Origin: Aphrocallistes beatrix | Lineage: Eukaryota; Porifera; Hexactinellida; Sceptrulophora; Aphrocallistidae | NCBI GenBank assembly: GCA_963281255.1 | Contig: OY725492.1 | Location: 434,001 to 498,000 of the forward strand | Reading direction: 5' to 3' | DNA length: 64,000 nucleotides | Shown: positions 60,801 through 63,988 of the stretch, one piece after another | How the letters are laid out: each line of letters begins with the position of its first letter | Position numbering within the stretch: the first letter of the stretch is position 1 | Notes under the pieces: model-generated | What the model was told of the DNA's origin: nothing | Database searches by the model: none | What the model saw: only the letters and a program-made list of their open reading frames with translations | Made by a program: the position numbers and the translations under genes

Positions 60801-61988
60801 ACTACTGCAGCTGGTAGAAGTTAATAGAGTGTGCTGTAGTATTCAGTTTAGAGGATAATAATGGATATTAGTGATGGCACCACCACATTGCAATGTGGTT
60901 AATGAATGTGAACAGAATTAAGATCAACCTGTAAAATGTATGTAATTAAATATGAATGAGATATGGTGAAGATGTTGGTTACTGAGTTGAATAGGGAACG
61001 TATGAAATAGTTTAACTTAGGTCGTCACGAATTAAACAAAAATGTTGATTGCAAAATACTGACTAGTGTCTGTTACAGTTAAATCGTCAAATCAGTTATT
61101 ATGTAAAAATACCTGAAAACCCCAGGCATTCTCCATCAGTTATTATGCGTGATTCCTGAAATTTTCCGGTATTTTACATAATAACTGATTTGACGTTTTA
61201 ACGGGAACATTTATACCTTCAGTATCCCTGTATTCCAACTTTCCAATCTGAGGGAGAGTTTCCATTTGAACCAGTTCCTTCTCTCTCGTCTCTCCCAGAG
61301 CTTTCTCTCTCATTCTTTTGCTCGCAAACGCCGCCTGCGTTTTCTGCCTACCAATGAGTGTCTCGCTCCCTTCCAACCGAACACAGGCTACCCCCCCGCC
61401 CCACTTGGACAAGCAGTAGATACTCTGCCCACTCTCAGAGAATGTGACACCTAAGATGTTATCCCGTGTGTAATGTGACACTGTGGTACACATACACCCA
61501 ACTTCCGGTTCTAACACCCTGTACAATAGTACACGTCCATCCCTGAACACTGTGCACACCCACTCGTTGGTAGGACTACCAAGTACACACGCATTCTCTA
61601 CCTCCCTGAACCTAGCACCTGTCACAAGATGACCATTATAAACCTCGTCAACTCTAAACGCTTTATGACCCTCTTCTCCATCTACTTCATCATCTCCTAT
61701 ACTAAGCACAAGACGCAACAACTCCCCACTCACTCTATTCACGCTATACAGAGAACTGGGTCCTACTACACACAATCCTGTTAGTGCATACGGCTCTAAA
61801 CTGCTCACAAGGAAGTTTGCAGTGGATTTATTCAATAATCGAGTGTTCGGGTCGCTGTAGCATAGATTGGGATCTCCTTCACTCCATGATGTGTTGAACT
61901 GGAATGTTATGACGTCATTAATACCGCCCAGGAGTGCGATATAGAGAGTGTCCTTATAGGTGGGCGTGTAAATTGAAACTGAGCTGAC
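17274..61988 (-). CDS. CFAP43: CFAP43-like ciliary protein, 11 exons seen, N-terminus off window
   Basis: WD-repeat/coiled-coil protein that helps tether axonemal inner dynein arms in cilia and flagella. Exons in order (minus strand): 61988-61217, 60228-59858, 59755-59567, 56666-56445, 56151-55957, 55440-55255, 54408-54115, 25345-25188, 24846-24693, 18896-18240, 17576-17274. All joins keep phase, giving about 1,166 residues. The first exon carries late WD repeats (GRVLLYRVLEPE, IYCLSKWGGG). The rest is Glu/Lys-rich coiled coil. CFAP43-type landmarks are RALDMMMGGKLE, VQLLVKQGQVE, WEHRKLRMEAEDL, and the end ELERLRLKTFPALLQLD. CFAP44 is the close alternative. The earlier WD repeats (about 500 residues) must lie beyond 64000. 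Introns of 5.8 kb and 28.8 kb contain other genes. Confidence 0.8.
17738..18192. mobile_element. 455-bp foldback element in a CFAP43 intron
   Basis: Two arms of roughly 210 bp are inverted copies: TTGCGTAGATTCGTGAGATT at the left and its inverse ending CACGGATCTACGCAA at the right. ACCATGGATGGTTTTG, GATAGCCATCGC and ATTTACTATGGT each have an inverted partner. No coding capacity. A non-autonomous DNA transposon is likely; no clear target duplication is visible. Confidence 0.7.
18998..19085 (+). repeat. GC-box/TATA dispersed element
   Basis: GGGCGGGGAAACC, then GGGGTCCATG-CTATAAATAG-AATGGACCCC, in which GGGTCCAT and ATGGACCC form a stem around the TATA box. On the plus strand, 540 bp before the NHL-repeat gene, so it may or may not drive it. 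A degenerate GTAGAATGCCCA palindrome follows (19158-19256); the remaining DNA to 19620 is plain. Confidence 0.5.
19621..20796 (+). CDS. Coiled-coil/NHL-repeat protein, single exon
   Basis: 391 residues from the ATG at 19621. Residues about 20-140 form a charged alpha-helical coiled coil (EIRRDQLLGELHEMG, IEKMRVLKEKF). From about 150 to the end lie six NHL-type beta-propeller blades, visible as repeats of the kind LLGPYGIATD, LNLYVAEVNNGRIQVLS, LNYPYGIAVDSDEVFVADRHNNRIVVLS and FNPTGIAVTRDNIICADYYAHKL. There is no RING or B-box, so it is the back half of a TRIM/NHL protein. Such proteins bind RNA or protein partners; no specific role can be given. It is intronless and lies inside a CFAP43 intron on the opposite strand. 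Confidence 0.8.
   Translation: MASKLPDSVPSPDSQPFIKARIVIENAFNSLIHKLEIRRDQLLGELHEMGTNYFSKEETRIKSIKDIDQLKMKIQEATIEQNYIANVQAEEIEKMRVLKEKFQSPTQIPFPQFDASHLEELREQIEVFGSLQDMATQFNTKVQPIRSIGKKGKGKIELLGPYGIATDGKLNLYVAEVNNGRIQVLSLDGQFIREFGKGELARPQSLSLYKDWLFVADFSKNKVLKYHTQNYQLECQSELGLNYPYGIAVDSDEVFVADRHNNRIVVLSLDLTFIRELRDKVKKPRDVKVNRDQVFVANNDKPHNIHIFSKQEGNMIKSIITLINGSGSILLCFDKFNNILISDCLGKIVQVYTTEGDLVHSIKCDFNPTGIAVTRDNIICADYYAHKLHLY
20797..21307. other. Convergent spacer NHL gene-receptor kinase
   Basis: 3' ends of two converging genes. The motif TAGTACGTACT occurs several times in both directions (20943-21050). No gene or clear transposon is visible. Confidence 0.3.
21308..24437 (-). CDS. Receptor tyrosine kinase with SRCR-like ectodomain, 2 exons
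   Basis: Exons 24437-22527 and 21571-21308 join in phase 0 to 724 residues. A signal peptide (about 1-19) precedes an ectodomain with two divergent scavenger-receptor Cys-rich blocks (about 29-114 and 125-229: RQLADGRILYL, CQGLGYKYVEDGS, NFECGSQASSYRNCTF). One helix (249-275) follows. The kinase begins near 424: GEGNFGLV (431-438), VAIK (Lys455), HRDLAARN (550-557), DFG (570-572), YY583-584, RWTAPEA, and DVWSYGVTIYE. The juxtamembrane region carries SPYVEI (ITIM-like) and IYENV (Grb2-type YxN). It would signal from an unknown ligand by tyrosine phosphorylation. Complete gene inside a CFAP43 intron, same strand. Confidence 0.88.
21613..21943. mobile_element. MITE (CAGTAGAACCTCGTTAATAC) with a second MITE nested inside
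   Basis: Outer ends are TA-CAGTAGAACCTCGTTAATAC and inverse AACGAGGTTCTACTG. Inside it, 21741-21910 is a separate 170-bp element with TA-CAGTCAAGGTCGCTTATT and inverse AACCCTGACTG-TA. Uninterrupted relatives of the outer family lie at about 26388-26530, 31518-31633 and 38957-39073. It lies between the two exons of the receptor kinase. Confidence 0.7.
21944..22293. mobile_element. hAT-type MITE inserted at the end of the previous one
   Basis: CAGTGGCGGGCAACCTTAAT and inverse AGGTTGCCCACCGCTG ends, with target duplication TTCTACTG/TTCTACTA (21936-21943 and 22294-22301). The target is the 3' terminal repeat of the neighbouring MITE. 350 bp, non-coding. Confidence 0.75.
24693..25345 (-). CDS. 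CFAP43: CFAP43 exons 8-9 of those visible
   Basis: Exon 25345-25188 (ELIKQEEFLLSLLERSREHK... to DR) ends with two bases of an Arg codon, completed by the first base of exon 24846-24693 (NFKKEHSDLEPYVDALYKIF, then a basic KRPRVQKRP segment). Donors GTTAAT and GTACTT, acceptors TATAG and GATAG. These two small exons separate the kinase/NHL intron from the 7TM-array intron. Confidence 0.8.
26383..26535. mobile_element. MITE of the CAGTAGAA family in duplication unit 1
   Basis: CAGTAGAAGATTGTGAATAC start and inverse GTATTAATGAGGTTCTACT end. The same insertion is found at the matching place of unit 2 (about 31518-31636), so it predates that duplication. 25346-26382 otherwise holds no gene I can recognise, only a fragment of the GC-box/TATA repeat at 26110-26155. 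Confidence 0.6.
26958..27098. mobile_element. hAT MITE in the 3' flank of 7TM copy 1
   Basis: CAGTGGTTCCTAGCCTGGGG start and GGTGAAAATCGCTG end, with duplication AACTATAG/AATTATAG. Orthologous insertions with the same flanks lie at 32528-32671, 35607-35740, 38250-38390, 42220-42345 and 46505-46640, and a fragment at 37389-37466. Copies 5, 8 and 9 lack it. Confidence 0.8.
27124..28254 (-). CDS. 7TM receptor-like protein, copy 1 (376 aa)
   Basis: I do not recognise the family. One exon, seven hydrophobic helices at about residues 16-38, 81-103, 140-162, 179-196, 200-221, 261-283 and 315-348. Lys/Arg-rich stretches between helices 1-2, 3-4 and 5-6 and in the tail predict N-out/C-in topology, as in G-protein-coupled receptors. 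The 39-80 loop (PVLHPLYSDVQYLSKQRR) is shared by all copies. The predicted outer loops hold one conserved Cys each (C125 in GFLHC, C293 in HYSCQ), a possible disulfide. The tail ends YRYNYEKLEPLL with a YxxPhi-type YEKL. No DRY or NPxxY motif is seen. Same strand as the host gene CFAP43. Confidence 0.8.
   Translation of the reverse strand: MFSINNKIRDFINTFIIVPLSFLTIILIIGWIIYFIVKCWRIYKEYKTCKQTPVLHPLYSDVQYLSKQRRLYNLKTHFTKYILMIVCCSFEVASFIGAGSYFTMERILGHPHDDESDFVMGFLHCQYIFGYLPIYNKYQFVLPTLHSFSLLFALHLTFLAILSRYLATRYLNHPFKPTLIKYLIWCSIQCILTGICTTKYTWIFMVFIFPIIGLTNWILLLRATSILSRVLRSHLMEIKLHSNDRVFYNTQLSAYNFYRIFRIVSLISTFLLILVEVLFFVWRSIKIFMHYSCQLQIDQKIIIPSFLSYDRAWLQRLILLIDSLVITIYLLSLFLPLCGITFAPLIIKCVKRCTEKEDQYRYNYEKLEPLLRRRYN
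28255..29262. other. 5' flank of 7TM copy 1, with shared upstream motif
   Basis: Contains the palindromic motif AGCATTATGTAATGCT at 28402-28417 followed by AAGATGGGGATATTTC, found before other copies too. A 92-codon open frame at 28527-28805 lies in DNA that recurs upstream of copies 2 and 5 without staying open; I do not count it as a gene. A TIR element with AACAAGTTCATTGCC ends lies at about 29035-29170. Confidence 0.5.
29265..29355 (+). repeat. GC-box/TATA dispersed element
   Basis: TTAGGGCGGGGAAACC, then CTATAAATAG followed by AATGGACCCC. It lies directly beside the GCGCTTCGC repeat and far from any plus-strand gene. Confidence 0.5.
29648..31015 (-). mobile_element. Tc1-like DNA transposon, 1,368 bp
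   Basis: TA-flanked inverted ends CAGTTTGTCCCATAATTATT and its inverse. Full length for a Tc1 family element. It carries a broken transposase on the minus strand. It inserted into a GCGCTTCGC repeat located between 7TM copies 1 and 2. Confidence 0.9.
29765..30748 (-). pseudogene. Tc1/mariner transposase, two in-frame stops
   Basis: One frame of 328 codons. The N-terminal helix-turn-helix (VKEISSIIGVNRTTVWRVLK) and GRPAK linker are followed by a DDE domain with FSDEA, LIQDNDPKH and SPDLNPIENLF, the spacing of a DD34E enzyme. Two nonsense codons interrupt it: a TAA after QKPVR near 30503 and a TGA near 30380. No frameshift. The element cannot encode an active enzyme from this copy. Confidence 0.88.
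31956..32405. mobile_element. 450-bp hAT-type element in unit 2 only
   Basis: CAGGGGTTCTTAACCTTTTT and inverse CCAGGTTAAGAACCTCTG ends; perfect target duplication GTATATAG at 31948-31955 and 32406-32413. Unit 1 has the single uninterrupted GTATATAG near 26836. Non-coding. Confidence 0.85.
32696..33829 (-). CDS. 7TM receptor-like protein, copy 2 (377 aa)
   Basis: The closest relative of copy 1; helices, inner loops and tail are nearly unchanged. Differences cluster in the loop between helices 2 and 3 (LESKLEHQHYEGRTDFVMG, NSTYGFLRLYNEY) and in the 6-7 loop (SLYSYNRAWL). The hAT MITE and both flanks match unit 1, so unit 1 and unit 2 are products of one multi-kilobase duplication. Complete open frame. 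Confidence 0.8.
   Translation of the reverse strand: MFFINDKIRDFINTVIIVPLSFLTIILIIGWIIYFIVKCWRIYKGYKTCKQTPVLHPLYSDVQYLSKQRRLYNLKTHFTKYILMIVCCSFEVASFIGAGSYFTLESKLEHQHYEGRTDFVMGFLHCNSTYGFLRLYNEYPFVLLTLHSFSLLFALHLTLLTILSRYLAMRYLNHPFKHTLIKYLIWCSIQCILIGFCATKYTWMFMVFIVPIISLTNWILLLRATSFLSRVLRSHLMEIKLYSNNRVFYNTQLSAYNFYRIFRIVSLFSTFLLILVEILFFVWRSIKIFVHYSCQLQIDQKIIIPSLYSYNRAWLQRLILLIEVLFITIYLLALFIPLCGITFAPLIIKCVKRCREKENQYRYNYDKLEPLLRRRYN
34007..34022 (-). promoter_or_regulatory. Shared palindromic motif upstream of 7TM copy 2
   Basis: AGCATTATGTAATGCT, 178 bp before the start codon, followed by the conserved AAGATGGGGATATTTC. The core TTATGTAA fits PAR-bZIP/NFIL3-type sites. Function is inferred from conservation of position only. 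Confidence 0.4.
34337..35109. mobile_element. 773-bp foldback element, TA target
   Basis: TA-CAGGGTGGCTCATAAGTTCTG and its inverse at the right end, with about 240-bp arms that are inverted copies of each other (e.g. TCGAGTCTAAGACCTGG / CCAGGTCTTAGACTCTA). The two short open frames inside are mirror images and not genes. Tc1/mariner-like by ends. Confidence 0.75.
35757..36827 (-). pseudogene. 7TM copy 3, N-terminus lost to a hairpin
   Basis: From TFALIIGWIIYF through the 39-80 loop and all later helices to the stop, the frame is intact and copy-6-like (HTCQIQIGQSIII, PFSSNNAEL). Upstream it runs into a perfect 35-bp inverted repeat (36793-36827 / 36831-36865, loop TCA) that puts stop codons in frame. 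Beyond the hairpin, the former N-terminus survives in another frame (start at about 36932, MNVILSLKMLEYIGALTF). A shorter product could start at the internal ATG 36635, but would lack helix 1. Confidence 0.75.
36793..36865. repeat. Perfect 35-bp hairpin inside 7TM copy 3
   Basis: Left arm ATCCAATAATGAGTGC... through CATTTAA, loop TCA, right arm TTAAATG... through CTCATTATTGGAT. Both arms derive from helix-1 coding sequence of the 7TM gene. Confidence 0.9.
37389..37870. repeat. MITE fragment joined to foldback-related sequence
   Basis: 37389-37466 is the left half of the hAT MITE that marks 7TM 3' flanks. It passes into an inverted-repeat region (TTATATCTTGAAAACCGC, TTTCAAGATATGACCC, CATTGAATTTAGACG) that resembles the interior of the foldback element at 51529-52519. 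A GCGCTTCGC repeat fragment follows at 37895-38125. No gene. Confidence 0.5.
38250..38390. mobile_element. hAT MITE in the 3' flank of 7TM copy 4
   Basis: AATTATAG on both sides, CAGTGGTTCCCAGTTTGGGG start. Orthologous to the insertion at 26958. Confidence 0.75.
38416..38583 (-). pseudogene. 7TM copy 4, C-terminal fragment
   Basis: Only helix 7 and the tail remain (LLFITIYLLALFLPLCGITF, KCVNRCREKEDQYRYNYEKL). The open frame continues to 38745 but the added residues do not match the other copies, so the break lies near 38583. Its 3' flank still has the marker MITE. Confidence 0.7.
39225..40358 (-). CDS. 7TM receptor-like protein, copy 5 (377 aa)
   Basis: Complete. Outer loop 1 is IIELKLQPLNNTRNLVIGY then CTQVSGWFALYNDY, with an NNT glycosylation sequon. 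Outer loop 3 has RYSCQIKIDQTVIIPPFEL. N-terminus MPDTSLLRRYLRIF. It lacks the marker hAT MITE in its 3' flank, which groups it with copies 8 and 9. The upstream palindrome is present in altered form at 40614-40632 (AACATTATGTATAATGCTA). Confidence 0.8.
   Translation of the reverse strand: MPDTSLLRRYLRIFPIACIIFPLSLLTITLIIGWIVYFIVKCWRVYKEYKTCKRTPVLHPLYSDVQYLSKQRKLYNLKTHFTKYILMIVCCSFEVASFLAAGSSSIIELKLQPLNNTRNLVIGYLHCTQVSGWFALYNDYPLVIPTLLLVFLIPALHLTLLTILSRYLSTRYLNHPFKRTLIKYLIWCSIQCILIGFCSTKYTWMFMVFIIPMISLTNWILLLRATSFLSRVLRSHLMEIKLYSNNRVFYNTQLSAYNFYRKFRIVLLISTFFVIFFEVIFFVWRAIKIFLRYSCQIKIDQTVIIPPFELDNRNWIQELIILFDSLFIIVYILSIFLPLCGITFVPLIIKCVKRCREKEDQYRYNYEKLEPLLRRHY
41040..42105. repeat. Two GCGCTTCGC repeats in inverted orientation
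   Basis: Left copy about 41040-41500 and right copy about 41605-42105 are inverted relative to each other. They share CAGTTTCTTCAATCAATT, GACGTCATAATTCCATGATG, GACAAATTTGG and the GGCGGACACAAAGTGTCCGCC stem-loop. A 5'-truncated pogo-like MITE (to 41598) lies at the centre. About 1 kb, non-coding. Confidence 0.65.
42220..42345. mobile_element. hAT MITE (decayed) in the 3' flank of 7TM copy 6
   Basis: AATTATAG on both sides, degraded CATTGGTCCCAGCCTGGGG start. Orthologous to the one at 26958. Confidence 0.65.
42371..43498 (-). CDS. 7TM receptor-like protein, copy 6 (375 aa)
   Basis: Complete. N-terminus MGAIFLLKFLEYVRIFMFIT differs from copies 7-8. Outer loop 1 is IESKLQPLNNTTYLVVGY then CTNAYGWFALYNDY. 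Outer loop 3 is of the YHTCQIQIGQRIIIPPF class shared with copies 3 and 7. This copy has CGITIAPLIIQC at helix 7, where others have CGITFAPLIIKC. Confidence 0.8.
   Translation of the reverse strand: MGAIFLLKFLEYVRIFMFITVSVTFALIIGWIVYFIVKCWRLFKEYKTCKQTPVLHPLYSDVQYLSKQRKLYNLKTHFTKYILMIVCCSFEIASFLAAGSYWIIESKLQPLNNTTYLVVGYLHCTNAYGWFALYNDYPLVIPTLHLVSLIPALHLTLLAILSRYLATRYLNHPFKRTLIKYLIWCSIQCILIGFCSTKYTWMFMVLIFPIIGLTNWILLLRATSFLSRVLRSHLMEIKLYSNNRVFYNTQLSAYNLYRIFRIVLLISTFFLILIEVLFFVWRVLGAFFYHTCQIQIGQRIIIPPFNSNNAEWIRYTMHFLDTLCFMIYTLALFLPLCGITIAPLIIQCVKRCREKEDQYRYNYEKLEPLLRRQHS
44372..44777. mobile_element. 406-bp foldback element
   Basis: CTGTTTCATGCTATTTTCAC and its inverse bound about 170-bp arms with ATTGATATACCATGGATAT, CACCCAAGTGTTGATTAGT and AAACCATAAAAACGATAAT in inverted pairs, around a loop of about 60 bp. 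A short open frame in the left arm is not a gene. Confidence 0.7.
44812..45423. mobile_element. 612-bp element with about 75-bp inverted ends
   Basis: TTGAAAATTTTCAAATAAA and TTTATTTGAAATTTTCAAAA ends, then TTAAACTTCCTATTCTCC and its inverse GGAGAATAGGAAAGTTTAA. Inner arms carry ATCCCCCAAA-like pairs. No transposase. The rest of 43499-46504 is duplicated 7TM flank (the AGCATTATGCAATGCT motif recurs at 45440) plus a degenerate pogo-like piece near 45905-45975. Confidence 0.6.
46505..46640. mobile_element. hAT MITE in the 3' flank of 7TM copy 7
   Basis: AATTATAG upstream and AAATTATAG downstream; orthologous to 26958. Copy 8, otherwise the 5' twin of copy 7, lacks it. Confidence 0.65.
46667..47803 (-). 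pseudogene. 7TM copy 7, full length with one nonsense codon
   Basis: 379 codons in one frame, interrupted only by a TGA at 47149-47147 (codon 219). In all other copies this is TGG (Trp of LTNWILLLRA), so one G-to-A change explains it. The N-terminal half (MADLYVLGRDVRVF..., NNTTYLVIGY) is like copy 8, while the 6-7 loop and 3' flank (YHTCQIQIGRSIIIPSF) are like copies 3 and 6. It may be a recent or polymorphic pseudogene, or a sequencing error. Confidence 0.8.
48464..48777. mobile_element. MITE with CGGACACTTCGTCGC ends
   Basis: CGGACACTTCGTCGC and inverse GCGACGAAGTGTCCG ends, with repeated GGACGAAA(T/A)(T/A)(T/C)C boxes. The same insertion lies at 50975-51303, the matching place of the next duplication unit. 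The interior open frames are artefacts of the repeats. Confidence 0.65.
49167..50300 (-). CDS. 7TM receptor-like protein, copy 8 (377 aa)
   Basis: Complete. N-terminus MADLHVLKRDLRVFLSMF matches copy 7. Outer loop 1: IIESNLQPLNNTTDLVIGY then CTNAYGWIALYNDY. Outer loop 3: HYSCQINQ-class (QIQINQTVIIPSFYFDS) like copy 9. No marker MITE downstream. Its 5' flank (50301-51521) is a near copy of 47804-49012, including the CGGACACTTCG MITE. An altered upstream motif (AGCATAATGTGATG) lies about 170 bp before the start. Confidence 0.8.
   Translation of the reverse strand: MADLHVLKRDLRVFLSMFIIIPLSLLTVTLIIGWFVYFIVKCWRIYKEYKTCKRTPVLHPLYSDVQYLSKQRKLYNLKTHFIKYILMIVCCSFEVASFLCIGSYSIIESNLQPLNNTTDLVIGYLHCTNAYGWIALYNDYPLVITNFLLVFLLSALHLTLLAILSRYLATRYLNHPFKRTLIKYLIWCSIQWILIGFCATKYTWMFMVLINSIISLTNWILLLRATSFLSRVLRSHLMEIKLYSNNRVFYNTQLSAYNFYRIFRIVLLISTLSVNLFEVLFFVWRAIKTFLHYSCQIQINQTVIIPSFYFDSRLWFDEVISLLEELFFILYIPALFLPLCGITFAPLIIKCVKRCREKEDQYRYNYDKLEPLLRRHN
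50975..51303. mobile_element. MITE with CGGACACTTCGTCGC ends, second copy
   Basis: Sister of 48464-48777 carried along by segmental duplication; a few extra repeat boxes (GCGACGAATCGTCCGAGC) at the right end. Confidence 0.65.
51529..52519. mobile_element. 991-bp foldback element with empty sister site
   Basis: CATAGCCTACTATACATAA and its inverse bound arms of about 400 bp or more that are inverted copies over nearly their whole length. Flanked by GTATATT at 51522-51528 and 52520-52526. The matching sequence in the neighbouring unit (about 48995) is uninterrupted AAGTATATTATATAA. No open frame. Confidence 0.85.
52689..53822 (-). pseudogene. 7TM copy 9, full length with one nonsense codon
   Basis: 378 codons in one frame with a single TGA at 53510-53508 (codon 105, in IGSY-stop-IIESK). 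Copy 8 has TCG there. The rest is intact, with N-terminus MGSTIAIQRDLRVFSETC and outer loop 3 HYSCQIQIDQTVIIPSF. If read through or repaired it would be a normal family member. Nearest copy to the upstream CFAP43 exon; the shared motif AGCATAATGTAATGCT is at 53957-53972. Confidence 0.8.
54115..56666 (-). CDS. CFAP43: CFAP43 exons 4-7 of those visible
   Basis: Exons 56666-56445 (VSHVEEKQEE... QQSVEK), 56151-55957 (VKQHFNQEFDEVLKLKQ...), 55440-55255 (VKDSEVKLERYE... RALDMMMGGKLE) and 54408-54115 (ELVEPDFLGVV... to EMFTQ). All are multiples of three, so each could be skipped without a frameshift. Introns hold a hAT MITE (54927-55114) and a 'CATAC' MITE (about 55731-55905). Confidence 0.82.
54927..55114. 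mobile_element. hAT-type MITE, 188 bp, perfect 8-bp TSD
   Basis: CAGTGGCGTAGCTAGG and inverse AAGCTACGCCAGTG ends, flanked by ACTACAAT at 54919-54926 and 55115-55122. GC-rich interior (CCGCCCCGGGCG). In a CFAP43 intron. Confidence 0.85.
55731..55905. mobile_element. 'CATAC' MITE, inverted copy 4
   Basis: Interior in reverse orientation: AAAGCGGGACGCGGTG, GAAATTTCGCG, AAAGCGGGACGTCCCGCC, TCCGGACATATG. The ends are decayed. In a CFAP43 intron. Confidence 0.55.
56970..59515. mobile_element. Composite element with inverted ends and about 140-bp tandem repeats
   Basis: CTTATATATTAAAACTC at 56970 and its near-inverse GAGTTTTAATATATAAG ending at 58436 enclose a GCGCTTCGC segment (57110-57190) and about six tandem copies of a 140-142-bp unit (key phase at 57286, 57426, 57568, 57708, 57849, 57989) with AACCGTTGGAAGCTAGT and TTTGTTTACTTTATGTATC. 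An (ATAATTATATA)n tract (58440-58660), a partial inverted copy (58665-58990) and another GCGCTTCGC end (59475-59510) follow. No coding region. Central minisatellites are typical of Helentron/pearl-like elements, but this assignment is a guess. It lies in a CFAP43 intron. Confidence 0.6.
59567..61988 (-). CDS. CFAP43: CFAP43 exons 1-3 of those visible (WD/coiled-coil junction)
   Basis: Exon 61988-61217 carries the last beta-propeller blades and the start of the coiled coil and ends in one base of a Gly codon. Exon 60228-59858 (ATALTIKLNGVELSAETN... ETMS) and exon 59755-59567 (VTGKSVYSFNGKVEVSNYPL... YYLKQ) follow. The acceptor before 61988 (TTTTAG) shows that more exons lie upstream. A palindromic MITE (about 61070-61212) abuts the 61217 donor. 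Confidence 0.82.
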
Positions 61989-62978
61989 CTAAAATAACAT
62001 TCTAATGGTAACATATCATAGAAGAATATTGAAATTTGTAGTCAGAACTTTGATCTTTGTGTGCTGACATTGTATAATAATGATAGGTTTCGCTAACTAA
62101 CTAATTGTCTACATTAAATTAACGAATGATAAGTATATGGGAACATGAAATCTTACGAGTTCTAACCTTCTCAAGTTCCAATCTTGAATAGGGGGCACTG
62201 CATTAGAATTTAAATGTTGGCATTAGTTCGAATTACATAGAATTCCTAAAATCGACATTGCATTTTAGAAGAGCTTTTGATAAGAAAGCAGGGAAAAGCA
62301 GCATTTTCTGTTGAGAATATCTCAAAATGGAGGGATAAGCAACATTTTCTGACGAGAATATGAGTCAAATGAGCGTGAAAAAGGAATTTCTGAAACATTG
62401 GTTGATTGGCATTTTAGAAGAGTTATTGATTATAAATTTCGCTGGTTAATATACATTAAGATATAATTCGGAGCATATCAGTTGGCATATACGTATCTAA
62501 CTTTTGAACAAATGCATAACTAACTTTCAAACTAACGTCAACATCGGAATTAATTCGAATTAATACAACTACTTTCGAACTAACGCAGGCGCCTCCTTAA
62601 ATAGTTCGCTCAATCACTGCGTTGTTAAGATACTTTATTAAAGGTAAAATGGAGAAAACATTTTGTGAGGTCTGATTCAAAAGTGTAGCATTATCTCAAC
62701 ATTTCGAGTCTCCTACACATGAGCCGCAAAGGTTAATTATTCCATTCGATTACAATGCCTCTCTCACTAAGTCTGCTTAATTGAATGGTTACTACTTCAA
62801 TTAAGAATTTTAATATAATTAGTTTGATCGGTTCATATCGTCCGACCACGCATCCTGTAAAAATAATGTTTAAATTAATAAATGAAACAGTTTATTAAAT
62901 TCAAGTTTATTGAGTAGGTAAATAAATGTAAAGAAATTACAAATCAAACACTAATTCAACACAAAAGCCTGCTACAAA
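61989..62978. other. Spacer/intron between CFAP43 exon and the proton channel
   Basis: AT-rich; no frame, splice-compatible WD-repeat exon or clear transposon seen on either strand. If CFAP43 continues beyond 64000 this is intron. Confidence 0.35.
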
Positions 62979-63988
62979 TTAAGCAATGGATTCTCGTCCA
63001 GAACTGTCACGCCTCTCCAATAAGTTATAGGCGTCTGGGTGTATGTTCAGGTCTTCGATCTCCAAGAGAGTGATGTTATAACCGGGAGGGAAAGGGCTGC
63101 CTTTGAGGGCGATCACGAGTTGTCTAAGCCTAAGCACTTCGTTACAGGCGTATTCATACTCGCGATACAGTTCCTTGTAACGCTTCTTTTCATTCTGCAT
63201 CAATTTGCTTATCTCACTTTTATGACTTTGCGTCTTGGCAGTGTTGTAGCTAGCTAATGCGCCCGTTATAATACGTACAACTCGCCACAGACGGAATGCT
63301 ATCAGCAGGTCGAAGAATTGCAACTTAGCAATGGAGTCCTCATTATCGAGACCGGGATTTGTCAATTGTTGAATTGTGAAGACAATTTTTACAAACTCCA
63401 TTATAAATGAAGTGAAGACAATCACTGCGTCGAATACCTCGAAAAACTTCTTGAAGAATTTCAAACCAAACGCAATGATTTTCAAAGTAATTTCCAGTAT
63501 GAATACGAATAGAATGAAGAGGGAGACACCATTCAGAATGACAACGATAGGAACATTGCTAGCGTCAATTTCCACGCACTCACGTGTGAATCCAACAAAC
63601 TTACACACCATGTTAGTATTGTTAGCCATGTACCCATTCTTTTCCAAGCAATCGTATTTCTGAACACAGTCGTTACTGCAGATGGATGCATTGCATTGCG
63701 AATTATCTGTACAATGACCAACCAGCAGATTACCTGTGATGATTAGGTCGAGTAGGACGAGGAACACGTCAAGGAGAACGAGAATGGTGACCAGTGCATG
63801 GAACCTTAAACTCAGGAGATAGGTTTGTAGCTTGCCCCGCCAACCTTTGGGCGTTTCCCCCCTTATGTCCAGATCTGTGTCGCTATTAGGGTTGAGTGAG
63901 GGAAGTAACACATCTTTCTGGATGCTGCTGACATTTTCATGAAGTGGTTGGGTTTCTATCACTTTGAACTCAACCGCTGGGCGTAAGT
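62979..63988 (-). CDS. HVCN1: Hv1-like voltage-gated proton channel, 5' partial
   Basis: A voltage-sensor-only channel that extrudes protons. An acceptor (TTTCAG) ends at 63989, so earlier coding lies outside the window; about 335 codons are seen. S1 (FHALVTILVLLDVFLVLLDLI) has the Asp used for proton selectivity. S2 is VVILNGVSLFILFVFILEITLK, S3 VFDAVIVFTSFIMEFV, and S4 AFRLWRVVRIITGAL has three arginines at every third position. A C-terminal coiled coil follows (SEISKLMQNEKKRYKELY), which dimerises Hv1. Odd: the S1-S2 outer loop is about 60 residues with eight cysteines (GHCTDNSQCNASICSNDC, ...), far longer than in vertebrates. May be nested in the 5' part of CFAP43. Confidence 0.88.

Noticed and set aside
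17274-61988. Treating the two exon groups (17-25 kb and 54-62 kb) as two genes
   Set aside because: Order matches one CFAP43 protein, phases join exactly across the large intron, and the left group has no start while the right group has no stop.
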